DNA of 64,000 nucleotides from Synanceia verrucosa (Eukaryota > Chordata > Actinopteri > Perciformes > Synanceiidae), in contig CM056562.1 in assembly GCA_029721515.1 (NCBI GenBank), positions 9,970,767-10,034,766 of the forward strand. Direction: 5' to 3'. Positions within the stretch are counted from its first letter, which is position 1. Every line of letters begins with the position of its first letter. Shown piece after piece: positions 40,401 through 53,700 of this stretch. The notes beneath the pieces were generated by a model. It ran no database searches and had not been told where the DNA came from. It worked only from the letters and a program-made list of their open reading frames with translations. A program made the translations under genes and the position numbers.

Positions 40401-43400
40401 CTTGTCTTCACCAGTGGCACTCCATTAGGAGGAAACTGAAGTTGTTTAATAACACAGAGACAATATTTTGATGCACACCGGACCAGTGTGTACAGTTCAG
40501 TTGGGTCTGAATGCGCTAACAAATCCTGCCAAGGACACTGAAGAACAGCAGTGACACTGGTCTGGGACTGTGTGGAGAAGGAATAGATGCTGGAGATGCA
40601 GCAAAGGAACAAGAAAACACTAATTAAATGTGTTTTTTCATGGCGGCATGTGGGGAAGACAACCTGCTGCCTTTATCACAGATAGTCAAATTACCTGCTA
40701 TAGAATATACAGCCTGCATACTAACAATAGCATTAAATAGGCAATCGGCAGAATACTTGGATAAATCAAGAGGAAGGCACACTGATGCTGCCTCACTCCT
40801 GGGGGTCATTTACTTGTGTTATTCAGCTCTTCAATTATTTATTTGTAAATTTAGTATCACTCCAGATCTCTCTTGGGGGCAAAATTATACTCTCAGTGGG
40901 GAATCAAACCTCCGGCTCTAATGGGTTTGGTATTCATCAGCACTCGTGTCGATGGCAATTAGGGACGTAATGGCTCCCAGGCCAAAAACCCCCCACACCA
41001 CAAAGTACGCTGGGCGGAGATGCTCAACAAGCTGAGGCTGTGTGGTTTAAGTGGATGCATGTGTACAGATGTGGTCAAGGTATTAGCTGAACTATGCCAT
41101 AACAATAGGCCTTTTTAACAACAGACTTTCGTGCTGTAACACTGATGTCATGCGGATGTGCTAGAAATGCCAAAAGGATGGCCATCTTGACTTTGAAGTA
41201 GACTGTTATTTCTCATCCCCTCCAGCTAAAGAAATGCTAATATGCTGTTTGTGGACTATCAGTTTCCAGCTAATATGTGCCAGCCCCTTATTACCAAATA
41301 GGATGACAGTTTAATGAGCCCCTTGCTTGGTGTCAGCAACGCATTGTAAAATTACGCCTGCTGCCATATTGTGTGTGCCCACTTAAGCATTTTAGTGAGC
41401 CGCACAACCAATCATTAACTCGCTGTCTCTTCCCACATCGGTGACGCATCTCTCACCTGATTCCTCGTTCCTTTGTTTAGCCCGAGCATTTGCATGCCGC
41501 TGGTTTCCCAGCCTCCAAGTCCCTGAGAGCTGCATTATTCTTTGTGAGGCACGCAGTGTATTTAGGCACTGAGGTGAACTTGGACTTGTCTTTGGTGGTT
41601 GTCAGGGGAGAGATTAATGCTACCACTGGTTTTTAAGCAACTCAAGGTGTTCAGGACTGTATTTCAGGAACAAACATCAGGCAAGAGAGACTGGCTTTCA
41701 TGCACAAAGGTGATAGGAAAAGAAAAATGATTTCCAAATAAAAGCAATTGGGTTCTACTATTGTACAATTATATAAAATCATGGATCTTCAGAGGATAAA
41801 GATAGCAAGTCCAATGCACCGTATACCCCATAAAAACTCCATGCAACACAGCCTGACTGCAACGATGAAAGGGTGCCCCCTAGTGACAGCAGAGGGTGCA
41901 TTTAAGAAAAGACAATGGGTGGCAGCCACAGGCCTTGATGGTCGAGATAACAGTGGAAGTTAGATGGCTGATTGCACACCTCTGGCCTGCAGCAGCCTGA
42001 TCCAGAGCTCCTTCACTACCTGCTCTGGTCCCATCACTTCACTACTCACCTCTACTGTCTCTGTGCTCCCATCTCAGAAGGTAAAGTGAGCTTTTTTTTT
42101 TGGAAATCTGTCTGCGACTGATGGACTTGAGTGAATGCTACTCTCTGCAGGTGGTGCTGTCAAAGTCCATTTATGTCTCTGCCAGTGCCAGGAGGCCAAA
42201 ACAATCGAGTCCTTTGTTCGAACAGCATTCACATCTCTACTAGTTGGAGACTGTGCTTGCACTGATCTGAGTAGCTTGGAGGTAATTGGCTACTTCACAC
42301 AATCTAAAGCTCATTTCCCCTGCACATCCCCCACCACCACTCCCCTTCTTCTTAACAACTGCCAATCCTGCTGGTAACTCAGTTGATGCCAACTCCCCAC
42401 TGACAGCAGATCACTTCTCCTTCATTTGGGAGAAAAGTCATCGCCCATTGATGTCCCCCCAGCGTGGAGTGACATCAAGAGTGGAGTATTCTTTCAAAGC
42501 GTTCTCACAATGCATGTTTGAAATCATATTTAAACAGAGTAAAGGAAGAGAAAGGCACCTTTCAAAAAGACAACAAACGTTTTTCAGTCTCGGTGGACAA
42601 GAAACTGTTTGCTGTGAGTTTGTTATGATAATGGTGCATTTGTTTTATTTCATAGTTTTTAACTTTCATTTACCAAATGGCCAGAGACACATCAAATGTG
42701 TGATGATGTTTGTTAATACCACCATCACAACTTATAAGGTATATACTATGTCAGTGCCCAGGTGTCAAACACAGAGGCCTTGTCCTGACTGTTGGCTTGT
42801 GATATTACTGCACAGGACACCCTTTAGCACAGCATGAGACGTGGCAGGCTTTGCATCAAAAACAATATATATCCATCTGCGGCAATCGAGAAAATGTGTT
42901 GGAAGTGACCGTGGTGATGTAGTTTAAAGAGGGAAAAGATATACTGAGGATGGCGGAAGTGGTACTAGATAGGTTTAACAAACACAAGGCTTTCATCCTG
43001 GAGAAAGCTTCACTTTCACATAACAATCAACTCTTTGTTTGTCTTCCATGTTTCATTTTCACTGTACAAAAGCAGTTTCAATACCAACCATAATACTGAG
43101 GTGGTCTTGACGCCAAAAATAAGATGTGTGACAAAGCAGCAGTATGTAACGAGTTAGTTAGTGTTGTGTTTCCAGCGTGATTCCAACGTGGCTAGACCTG
43201 CATATTTAAATATCAATTATTTAATGCCTCATTAATGGCTAGAAAGTTTGTGTTCAGCTGTCCCCCTCACTGTCTGTTTTTAAATCAAACCTCAAAACAC
43301 ATTTTTATTCCTTGGCCTTTAGATTGGCGTGAGAGTTGCCGTTTTAGTCCTTCCTCTCTCTTATCGATTTTACTGCTTTGATTGTTATTTCAATGTCCTG

Positions 43401-46400
43401 TTGATTTCTAAACTGAGCTAGATTTTTATTTTGTGTTATCTCATTTGTCTGGACTGTACAGCACTTTGGTCAACTGTTATTTTTAAATATGTTCTATAAA
43501 TAAATTTGGATTGGATCGGCTTGGTTTATACTCTGAAGCGCATCACTCATTTATGTCCACATTACTGCGCCATAAATTACATTAGGTCTAGAGCCCAGCC
43601 TCCCCTTTGGGATGAAACAGTCTGTGTTGTCTTGATGTAGTCTAGCCTCAGAGACTCACCATGCTGGGCCTCCCTCTGCTCCAGCTCCTGTCTGAGCTGC
43701 TGCCGCTGCTCCTTCATCCTGGTCAGCTCCTGGCTGCTCCCTGAGCTGAGGCTGTGCAGCCTCTTGGCCAGAGCATCCAGCCGGTCACGCTCCAGGTACA
43801 CAGCCTTCATCTCAGCCTTCAGCTCCTTGGCACTGCTGAAGTCATTACCTACACAGGCGCACCACAGGAGGACATTAGGCTTACACCGCCCATTAATGAG
43901 TGCCTCGATCATTAATAGTGTAATTAAGTGAAGCTAATGGTGGGCGATTCAAGTAAATGAGATAAATAGAAGACATGAGGTATAAGACAGTTTGAACTGG
44001 GGTGTGGTTGAGCGGAGCGTTACCTGAAATGGCGGCCAGTTTGGCTTCATGCAGTGCCAAAAGCTGAGTTTCAGTCTCACTGACTTTCCTCCTCAGGCTA
44101 CTGCCCAGCCTCTGACTCATGACCACCTGGGGAAAAAGAGGAGAGGAGGCTGATGAGAGAGTGGGGGGAAGGGTAGTAACGAACAAAACCTTTGCAGACA
44201 CATGGATCCCACAGGATGCATTACTCATTTCCAATTCTGCTTTCATTTTCTTTCTGACACTCATTCTTACAAGACCTTACGGATTCATTTCTGTCCTTCT
44301 GCGCTCGTCCTGCTTTGAATACACAGCAGAGCATCAGTTCCCGATGTGTTACCTTGTCTATAACCTTTAGAAAGAAAGAGAGTGTGTCTTCTTTTGCTAG
44401 GACGGACAGGGAAATGTGAAATCTCCATAAAAGATGCCATTAGAATGTCAGAGAGGAAAAAAGGCCTGAATGTCACGGGCCTGATGGGGACGCAGCACTG
44501 CTGTGTTCACAGAGGTTTTGATGGCTTCAGATACTTCAGATACAGCCCTTCTGGCCTCATCTGCCCTCACTCTGCCCTTTAAACCTCTGCTCCTTCCAGT
44601 GTATTCACTTTGAGTAACAGCCAGATACAATACCCACGATGCGTCTCCGTCTTTTGAGGAACTATTTTCACCACTCACAGGGATGTGGAGCCGGATTTTC
44701 TGACGCATTTTCTTCTTGAATTTGACACAGTTTTGTGCAGCACTTTGAAAAAGCTGTCAATAGCTTGGTATTTCTGAGGCAGAACATCTCTGGGGAGTTC
44801 TCTTCCTACAGAAATACAGAAAACTGATTTTTTCAAACAGGCTTGCATAATTTTATTTCATGCATTATATGAACTGGAAACTGCTCTGGAGTGCTTTTCA
44901 AGCGGTCAAAATTGTGACATTGGTTAGTCTAATTTCAAAATATCAGGCTATTCGTCAATCTTGAAAAAGTCAATAGAGAAAGTCAAAGTTATTTTCATGC
45001 CAGCAATCATTTTGTCACGGCAGGTGTACCATTTTCCACATTGTGGGTATCTCATTTAGGAACAAAACCTTTCATTTCAACTTAACAATGGACAATCTTG
45101 TGATTCAGGTTTAAGTGTCTCTTCGAGGAAAGTCAGCATATTCCCTTCAAGGTAGAGTCCACTGCCGTGTCTCCCTCGCTCTATCCTTAAACTATCACTT
45201 CTTAAGGACTTCTGCTGCTTCGGGCATTTCCAGCTGCAGAGATCTATGTATATAGATCAGTGAGAGGGAAGAGCAAACCCCTGAGAAGCAAAAGGGAACT
45301 CCAGAGACACAGCACTAACTAAGGGAAGCATGCAAAGCCATTCACACACAGGAATACACAAAGACACACACAGAAAACCTAAGAAAGTTATGCTGGCTCA
45401 ACCCAATATCAAGTCAAAGCCTGTAATAGACCCACCTGTCCAGCAGAGAATAGCATGTCAATGCTATGTTTTGCTTTGTTGAGATATGATTACATACATG
45501 TATGAAAGTGGACCACTCACTTAGGTTTAGGTAATAAAACCACTACATTAAATGGCCTTAAATAAGTAAAAAAGTTGGTGTGAGGGTCATTTGTAAAGGA
45601 CAGAGGGTACAGATTGTAAAGCTTTGTGATATTGGGCTATACAAATAAAATTTACTCGATTAGACATCATTCATGTAACTTCTCCTGGTTGAGTTGTGTT
45701 TGTTGGACTCATCCACCTCCCTTCCTGCCCAAAACAATCAGTATTTCTCACTTCTATTCATTCTGTCTATATGTCTATGTCACATTCAACACAAACATCT
45801 GTGAAATCTGCTGGCTGTAACTACTAAAAAGTAAAGCAAAGGTGCTAAGTTTGTTGTATAATTCTCTTAGTAATAGTATTTTTCTAGTGTTGTATTGTGT
45901 TATGGAGTATTTTTTCAGCGGGACTCTTAAATGCAGCTATGGATAGTTCACTGTCTTGTTCAATAGAAATGAGCAAATGACATGATATTTAATATGCATA
46001 TTTAATGCAATGACGCTGACACACAGTAAGTATGTTCTGGTTCGATTTGCTACTCATTAGATATTCACACACATTCAGTCATGCTGAGGAGCGTCTCAGC
46101 TGCGTTAGACTAAACCGGGTCAGAGGAACTGTGGCTTACTTTAGCAGTCGCTTCCTTGATGGACAGATTCAGTGTCTGCTCCTGCTCCTGGAGTCTGCAA
46201 AAAAGGAAATACCCATTTTACAGCTCTAAATGTAATTTCTTTTGAAGTTAGGATTAAACACTGACCAGTTTTTACTCATCTGGCAGCTAAAGAGGGAGGT
46301 TTATCCACTATCAACTGATTTACTTAATATTTTATCTTAACAAACTTTTATAAAGGTATGTTTTAAATGAGCTTGTCCAGTATATAAGAGAGCTGCAACT

Positions 46401-49007
46401 AATCAATTCAAATAACAGTTGAATATTACCTTAATCTTACCTTATTCTATCACTTCTTGCTTTAAACATAAACAGGACAAACCATTAATGTCATATTATT
46501 CGGTGACAGAATTAAATCAATTCGTAGATGGGAAAAATAAGAGCATAAAATCCATTATGCACAACACAATCACCTTGAGATCATCCCAATCATCTCATAT
46601 CACAATAATCAGTATGCCCTTTTCATGTTATTCAAGCTGATGTTCAGGATGAGTCATGGTAAATGTAGTCTCTGAACATCAGATCATCTGGATAGTGGAT
46701 TTCTTTAAACCAGTACCCATGAGGAAATCAGTCTCGCTATGAGAAAGAAATGTCCCGTGCTGTTGGGAAAGAGAACTGCAATCAACACAATCATCATGAT
46801 GACCCAAAGCATGCCACCTGGAGATGTGCAGCTGAACACCCAATCTGAGGTCACGGTTTCAATCAGTAGTGAGAATAAATGTGTCTCAGTTGGGGCAAGA
46901 ATATGTCAGATATCAAATTATGCCAGTGATGGTGGGTCACACCATGGAGAAGACGATAAGTACAATTTACATGTCTTTCTAATGAGTGGCAAGATAGAAG
47001 GCTTTCCACGGTGCGCTGTCGCAAGCCATTATCTTCAGAGGATATGATGCAAAGTAATCATTTGCATCTGAGAAAAACCATTAAAATTTAAAACAGGTTC
47101 AAGCAGGTGTGGGAGAAGAGGATTGAGGGCACGGGGATGTGAGGAATGAAAAGAAAATAGCTGTGGCTGCTTGATGCATCCTCTCTGAACCTTAAAATAA
47201 ACAAATTATTCCTCATGAAGTCACACACAATTATTGCCATACATTATATCCATTTGACAGGCACTTTTGTTCAATGTGACTGCTTTCACCCTCCACAAGC
47301 ACAAGTGCTAAACGCCGTCACAATTTGTTTTAATGTGAAAATACTGTATTTGTATTGTCACAGCTCTTCTAGCTGCTATTTGAGATGTTAATTGAGTTGA
47401 AACATGATGGTGTGCTTTTGAATCAGTTGTTCTTTCTGTGTATGAGACGAGACGGTCCTGCTGCAGGATTGATTCAGAATGGCACTGTGCTGGAGGACGA
47501 ATGAAGCTGGGAGGTAAAGATTTAGTGAAATAGAGGATCTGCTCTGACACGTCCTCCAAACAAGCTAATTTAATGATAAGAAAAATACGTGACTTGACAA
47601 AGGAAAAACATTCATGGACTGATGATTGTTGTAGCGTCACTACCACTCACAGCTCTCTAGCAGCCCCACCTGGTGAATGGCAGCACAGCAGGATGAGAGA
47701 TTTACTCTTATTTACTGCCAAAATATCCCCGACCAGCAGGAGTGTAACATATTTGAGGTTTATCTTGTACGCCTTAAGTGATCCATGTTGTATATATTAT
47801 GCCATATCAATATATAAACATAAATAATAACTAATGAATTCCTCAGTGATAAATTACACTACAAGTGGAACCTTTAGCCAGTCCTATCACATACTGTAAC
47901 TGAGTACAGCAATACATGCGATGCCCAGTCAGGAAATTATTTTCACAGTTATGGGTTTCTGCAACGTTCCGACTCCAATCAATCAAAGTTCGACCAATAG
48001 GAAAAAAAAGCATCACAGTAAGGTGTCAAATGCAAATGTCTAATGTGTGAAGATGTTTCTTCAGAGAACAGGAGCAAGGCCAAATTTTACATTTACATTT
48101 TTCACATATATTTGCACATTTTTCACAGACGTACATACACACCTTCTGGACAGCAAAAGCGAAAGCAAAAGAGGTATCTTTATTCCGATTTGACTCTCTT
48201 CACGCACCTGAAAAACTCCCAATTTCTGTGGCACATCTTCTTTTTTGGGATTAGACATGTGTGCACTGTAATGCCCATGTAAACAAAATTATTTGCCAGT
48301 AAGAGGAAACTAAAATATTCTAACCTGAGCAAAGAGGATGAAGGAGAGACGGAGATCTGCGTGCGGTTTTCAGAGGTGACGAGGTCCTGCAGGGTTCGGC
48401 TCATGTTGTGGAGCTGGGCCACGGTGCAGCTCCTCAGCACAGAGCCCTCCAGCTCCTCGGCCTCCGCCTGCTGCTCCTCCTGCTGGATCTGCTGCTGCAA
48501 GCAGCGACTGCGGTCCTTCAACTCTGTCAGCCTCCGCTGCAGCTCTGCTATCTCCTCCTGCACAGGGTTTATTTACGATCCTTGTGTTAATTAGTGTTGT
48601 ATAGTAAGTAAGTAGCAATACTTAAGTACAGTACTTGAGTATAATTTTGAAGTATCTGTACTTTATTGGAGTTTTTTTTGTGTCCACGACTTACTTTTAC
48701 AGTACTTGGCTACATTTCTAAAAATAAAAGTATACGTTTACTCCATTACATTTCCCAGAAGCATCTTCGCTACTACTATTTTTACTTCATTACTATGACA
48801 GCGGGTACCCAATGTTGATTTTGCAAGAAGAGCAAGACTGAAGAGCAAAACTTTGAGAACCGCATATTCTGTGATTAGTGAATGTGTGCTCTACGCAGTT
48901 GCACCTACCTAAATGTCCAGTGGCTGTTTGATGGTTCTCATCGTGCCAAACTGGCATCCCAAGTTCCTTGACTGTTGGAGGATGCACTATTCTTTCTCCT
49001 GCTTGGT

Positions 49008-49054
<47 letters not shown>

Positions 49055-50747
49055 GTGTGTGTGTGCGCGTGCGTGTGTGCGCATTTACTTGAGTACTTTT
49101 GATACTTAAGTAGAGAGAATGTGATATACTTTAAGTCTCATGGGAGACTTTCACTTTGACTTGAGTCATTTTCTGGTAAGGTAACTACTTCAACTCCAGT
49201 ACATTTGTTCATTACTTTACACAACACTGGTTAATTATCAGTTTTAGTTACTGTCCTTCTGTTGTTCTGTGTGCTGGTGGCCATGCCATTGTTCTCATAA
49301 AAAATAACCCTTCTTGACAAAGCTAATCAGGATCCTAATTTAAATTAAACAGCCTACTTCCATTATCCAAACCAGCACATTTAGCACGATTCAGACCAAA
49401 CTGTATTAATTCTAAATTGCAAATTTTAAGTATTTCTATCAATTATTAGCATTTATCAGTATTACACATACACATGACACAAAATTCAATGCAATACAAT
49501 TAACACTGTAAGCTTTTATTACATAAAATAACATAACCAATTTACCTCTACCAGCCGTTTCTCTTGGATCAGGTGATCTCTACGATGCAGCGGACTCTGC
49601 ATTGAGTCACACCGCTCCCCTGCATCCGGCTCTACACCCTCCCTGTCAACCAGTCACAAAGTCACAGTCACCACAAATGCCTCAGCAATTGTGTTTTCAC
49701 ATCTTTAATCAGGGATTTTTCTACTTTTTCATAACCTTGGTCACTTATAAGCAAGTTTATATGGGTAGTAGTACATGTATTGTGATGTACTAATACATCT
49801 AACTACAAAGCAGGGGCTCTCTGTCTGTCTTTCTGCATGTCCTGCATGTATCTCCCTGGGGACCCCAGGAAGTCCTTTGTCAGTTAACCAGTTAATCTTT
49901 CTATCAGTTAAATATTGCACGACAGTGTTTTCCTCTGAGTATCATACAGTAAATAGAGGGAAATTAATCATTTTTAGGTGATTTGGGGGCTCAATGGGTT
50001 AGAATAGTAACATAATTCAGCACTTTTCATATTTTAGCATCATAATAATAAATGTATGTATGCAGCTTATTTTTAATTCGTTTGTGTGAACACAACTACC
50101 ACTATTTGTTCACACCCAAATGAAAATGAACATCATGATCTTTATTTACTGACATGCTAATTTATGAATATCAACATGAAATCACTGTAAACACAACCTA
50201 TGGCTTTGATGGTTAATGATACAGTCATTCTGTCTGTTGTTTGTTTTTAAGAGTATATATGCTTTGTCCTGTGATTGTGCTCTGTCCTCCATTATAATGT
50301 TGTAGGACAGAGCAGATAGAGAGGGATGTTAAATATAACTTTTGGAACAGGAAGGAAATCAGGTGGGGCGTCTCCAGAGGGTATCCTGAACAAATACAAG
50401 CTCAAAGAGATATTCAGCTTTACTGTGATCCCCACATATACCTGCAGTTTATAAAATGCTAAACGAATATGAAAAACATGCCCCCAAAGATGTAAGGTTA
50501 GCACTGTTATATAGCAGGACTTTCCCACATCAGTGAGAGAATGGTAAGACCTGTGTGTCCTGTGGTCATTGTTGATATTGTGTGACTGACCTGCACTGAC
50601 TGCTGTCGGCCCTCTGGAGGGCGCTGTGCACCGCCTGACTGAGCCGCTGCAGGAACAGAGCCACGCTGGGCTGTCGGGAGGGTAAACCCAGCTTCAGAGC
50701 TCCACGCTCCCTACACAGCTCCTCCAGCTTTTTCCCAAAGCGCTCAG

Positions 50748-50794
<47 letters not shown>

Positions 50795-53700
50795 AATATG
50801 CAGAAACATTTGCTAAACAAATCTGTTATTAGCAACTAGTTTCAGGTCAGAAGGAAAGGTCAATGTAGAAATGTGTTACTGTACACAAATCAGATTCATT
50901 CTAGGTCAAAATGTCTCTGCAGCTCATATTAAGTGAAATAACAAGTCTGCACACAGCATCACGTCTACTCAATAACCAAATTATACCTTAACTAGAAGCC
51001 ACTTAAAGAAGACATAATTATTTAATTCAGACATAATTTATGTCATCATTTAATTTCGCAACCCTACTTTGGTTAACAGTTTGGGTGGATTTGTTTAAGG
51101 CTAAAACATCCAAATATATTTCTTGTTTGCAACATTTTATGGAAAAAAAAACAATGTGAACAGTAATGGAAAAAGAGAGAGGATTGATAACCTATACCAA
51201 AAGGCAAACAGACACCCTGACATAAGTAGTTCAAGATCTGCAGCAGATGGTTGGTATTTATTTCTGTCACAAGGTCCAAGAACTGGGTCAGAATACAATT
51301 CAACCTCTTTTGAAAATAATCTTTCCTCGAGACCGGCCATAAAAAATATTCACTGTCTACTGGAGACTGATTCAAAATAAAGTCCAGATTATATTTGTTG
51401 GGTTTGAGACTCGCTGGTTCTTTCCCATGCAGTCTTCAAAGTCAAAACATCAAAAGCTAAACTTGAATGACTAAACATGAATTAGTGTTCACACGGCCCT
51501 GGAAACCACAGGTCTTTCAGCTTTGCTTGCTCTTTCCTGCTGCTTTCAGTAGTTTCACAATGTCCACTTTTTACTTTTTAACCTGGATGACTGGTCTGAT
51601 GTGAGCTTATAGTACAAAAAAACTATTAAAGTCAAATAATTAAGCCAATAATCAAAGCACATCAACTGTTTATTTGTACTAATCTGGTACTAGGTGTATA
51701 GGACTACATTGCTGAATTAATTTTAATTAATCACAGTCATCAATCAGTCAAACAAGTCATTAAACTCTCCAGTAAGTTAGATGTGATTGTGTGTCAGAAT
51801 CTGTAAGTAACAAACCATTTCTGCAGCCTCACCTGTTTTATTATCAAACATTTCCGTGTGACTACAACTAATTCACAAAGCAAGAAATCCAGTAAGTAGA
51901 ATTAGGGGGCTCCCATATCTTCACTCATCATAAACATCAAACTGATAAATGACATTGATAATCTCACAGTTAATGTGTATTAAGCTGCTCTAACTTTCTG
52001 TCCTCTTTCCATTACACTGATTAAAAACCAACAATGTTCTTGAAGAGGATAAAATAATTTCATCACAAAAATATGAAATGCGAGGCGTATAACGTGTCAG
52101 ATCCTCTACAATCCATCCACAACTGCAGCATCTAGCTGGAATGACCTACTTATTACTGAATGTCTTAGTTCACCTGTGTCATAGTCGTCATCCAGAATGG
52201 CTTTCTGCTGGAGCCTCTGCAGCTTCAACATCATGGACTCAATCTGAGAAGAGACAGAGCAGATTATGCAAGAGTCCAGAGGGCAGCAGTCTTTAAACAG
52301 TCACCATGGCCCCAAAAAAGTGCAACAACCCTTATTTCAAAGTGTGAGCTGACCGGGTCAGCAAGTTGATGACTGGGTGCCTTAAAGTTTTAAACTGTCA
52401 TCAGAAAGTATCTCAACACATCTCATGAGGCAAGAATAATCTACCTGTTTTTAACAGGTAAACTGGTTCTCTATTCAATCAGGACCTGTCATGGGATTCT
52501 AGGATAAAGACTAAGTCAAAAAATCATATTTATTTTAAGACATTTCTCCAGTCCTCATTTTTTTTCTTGCAAAATCCTGGGTAGTTTACTTTTCCTAGTA
52601 TATTCATACAGTATATTTAAATTAAATAACCTGAGAAGGTAACACCCAGTTGTTTATTTGACAATCTAGTGATATAATAAGCTCCAGACAGCAGATGGTA
52701 GGTTATATTAGACTTTTAGATGCTCAGTGAGTTATGTGTTCACTCTCAGCGTTTTCATGGTTTGCTCTTGGGAAATGTTATTATTTGTTTTCTTGCTGTG
52801 AGTTAGATTAGAAAAGTTGGTTAACTTAGCTTAGCACAAATACCAGGATAGGGACAGGATATCCCTGGTGAAAAAAAAGCGTACTTTATTATTATTTATT
52901 TCAAGTAAATTCAAATTTTCAATAATATATTGAAAATGTACTTTCACAGATTAAAATAAGCATACTATTATTGCACTTTGTAGAAATATAGTATACTAAA
53001 ATATACTTAAAGTATATGAGTCATATACTTATACTTTAAGTATATTAAATTAAGTTGTTCCACTTTAGCACATGAAAGTACACTAAATACACTTCAAGTT
53101 GAGCTCTTCTACAATTTAAGTACAATTAAAATACATTAAGCACAAAATAAGTTGTTCCAAAAGAGCATGTTTTAAGTACACTAAGTATGCTGAATTTCAG
53201 TAAACTATAGTGTGCTTTTTTTCAATGTATTTAACAGTGAGCTTTTGGCATAGTTACACTCAGAGCCAGGCTAGGTTTCTCCCTGTTTCCTGTTTTTGTG
53301 CTAAGCTAAGCTAACTGTAGCACCATGTTTAGCATAAAGACATACCAATGTTCATATCTAACTCTTGGCAAGAAAGCCAATAAATGTGTTTCCCAGTAAG
53401 TCAAACATACATGTTTTAAACATCCTGGTTTGTGTCACCCTCACACCAGTCATGCCCACCTTAGTGTGGGTGCGGTTGTTTTGGAGGCAGTCTTGCAGTA
53501 CACCCTCATACTTCTTCACCAGGTTGTCCCAGCCTTGGTCGGAGGACGGCGTGGCGCTCTCATAACCGGAGGTGACAGAGGACGCGGAGGCAGTGTCTGA
53601 GTCCACAGACTGAGAGGAGGTGATCTCTATGTCCACAGATGTGGAGTCACAGTCAGGCAGGTTGGGCGTAAAATCACGCCAACACCTCCCTCCCAATGAC

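Larger units (their letters stand above)
35108..43659 (-). other. disc1: disc1 intron 9 (largest)
   Basis: 8552 nt, GTGAGT to TACAG. Contains the rearranged repeat at 36100, the MITE/SINE pair at 39257-39830 and a LINE tail at 43240. Long open frames at 38668-39093 and 42286-42837 lack any gene support. Confidence 0.85.

Noticed and set aside
42286..42837. 183-codon open frame on the plus strand
   Set aside because: Lies in disc1 intron 9, has no recognisable domain, low-complexity start and no splice or promoter context; treated as chance.
48370..48618. Gly/Ala-rich ORF overlapping exon 6 in another frame
   Set aside because: Shadow of exon 6; the real frame matches human DISC1 coiled coil.
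53358..53459. Continuation of the exon 2 open frame to a stop
   Set aside because: Follows a good donor AAG|GTGGGC and runs into an interspersed repeat; the exon 3 junction restores the human-like sequence.
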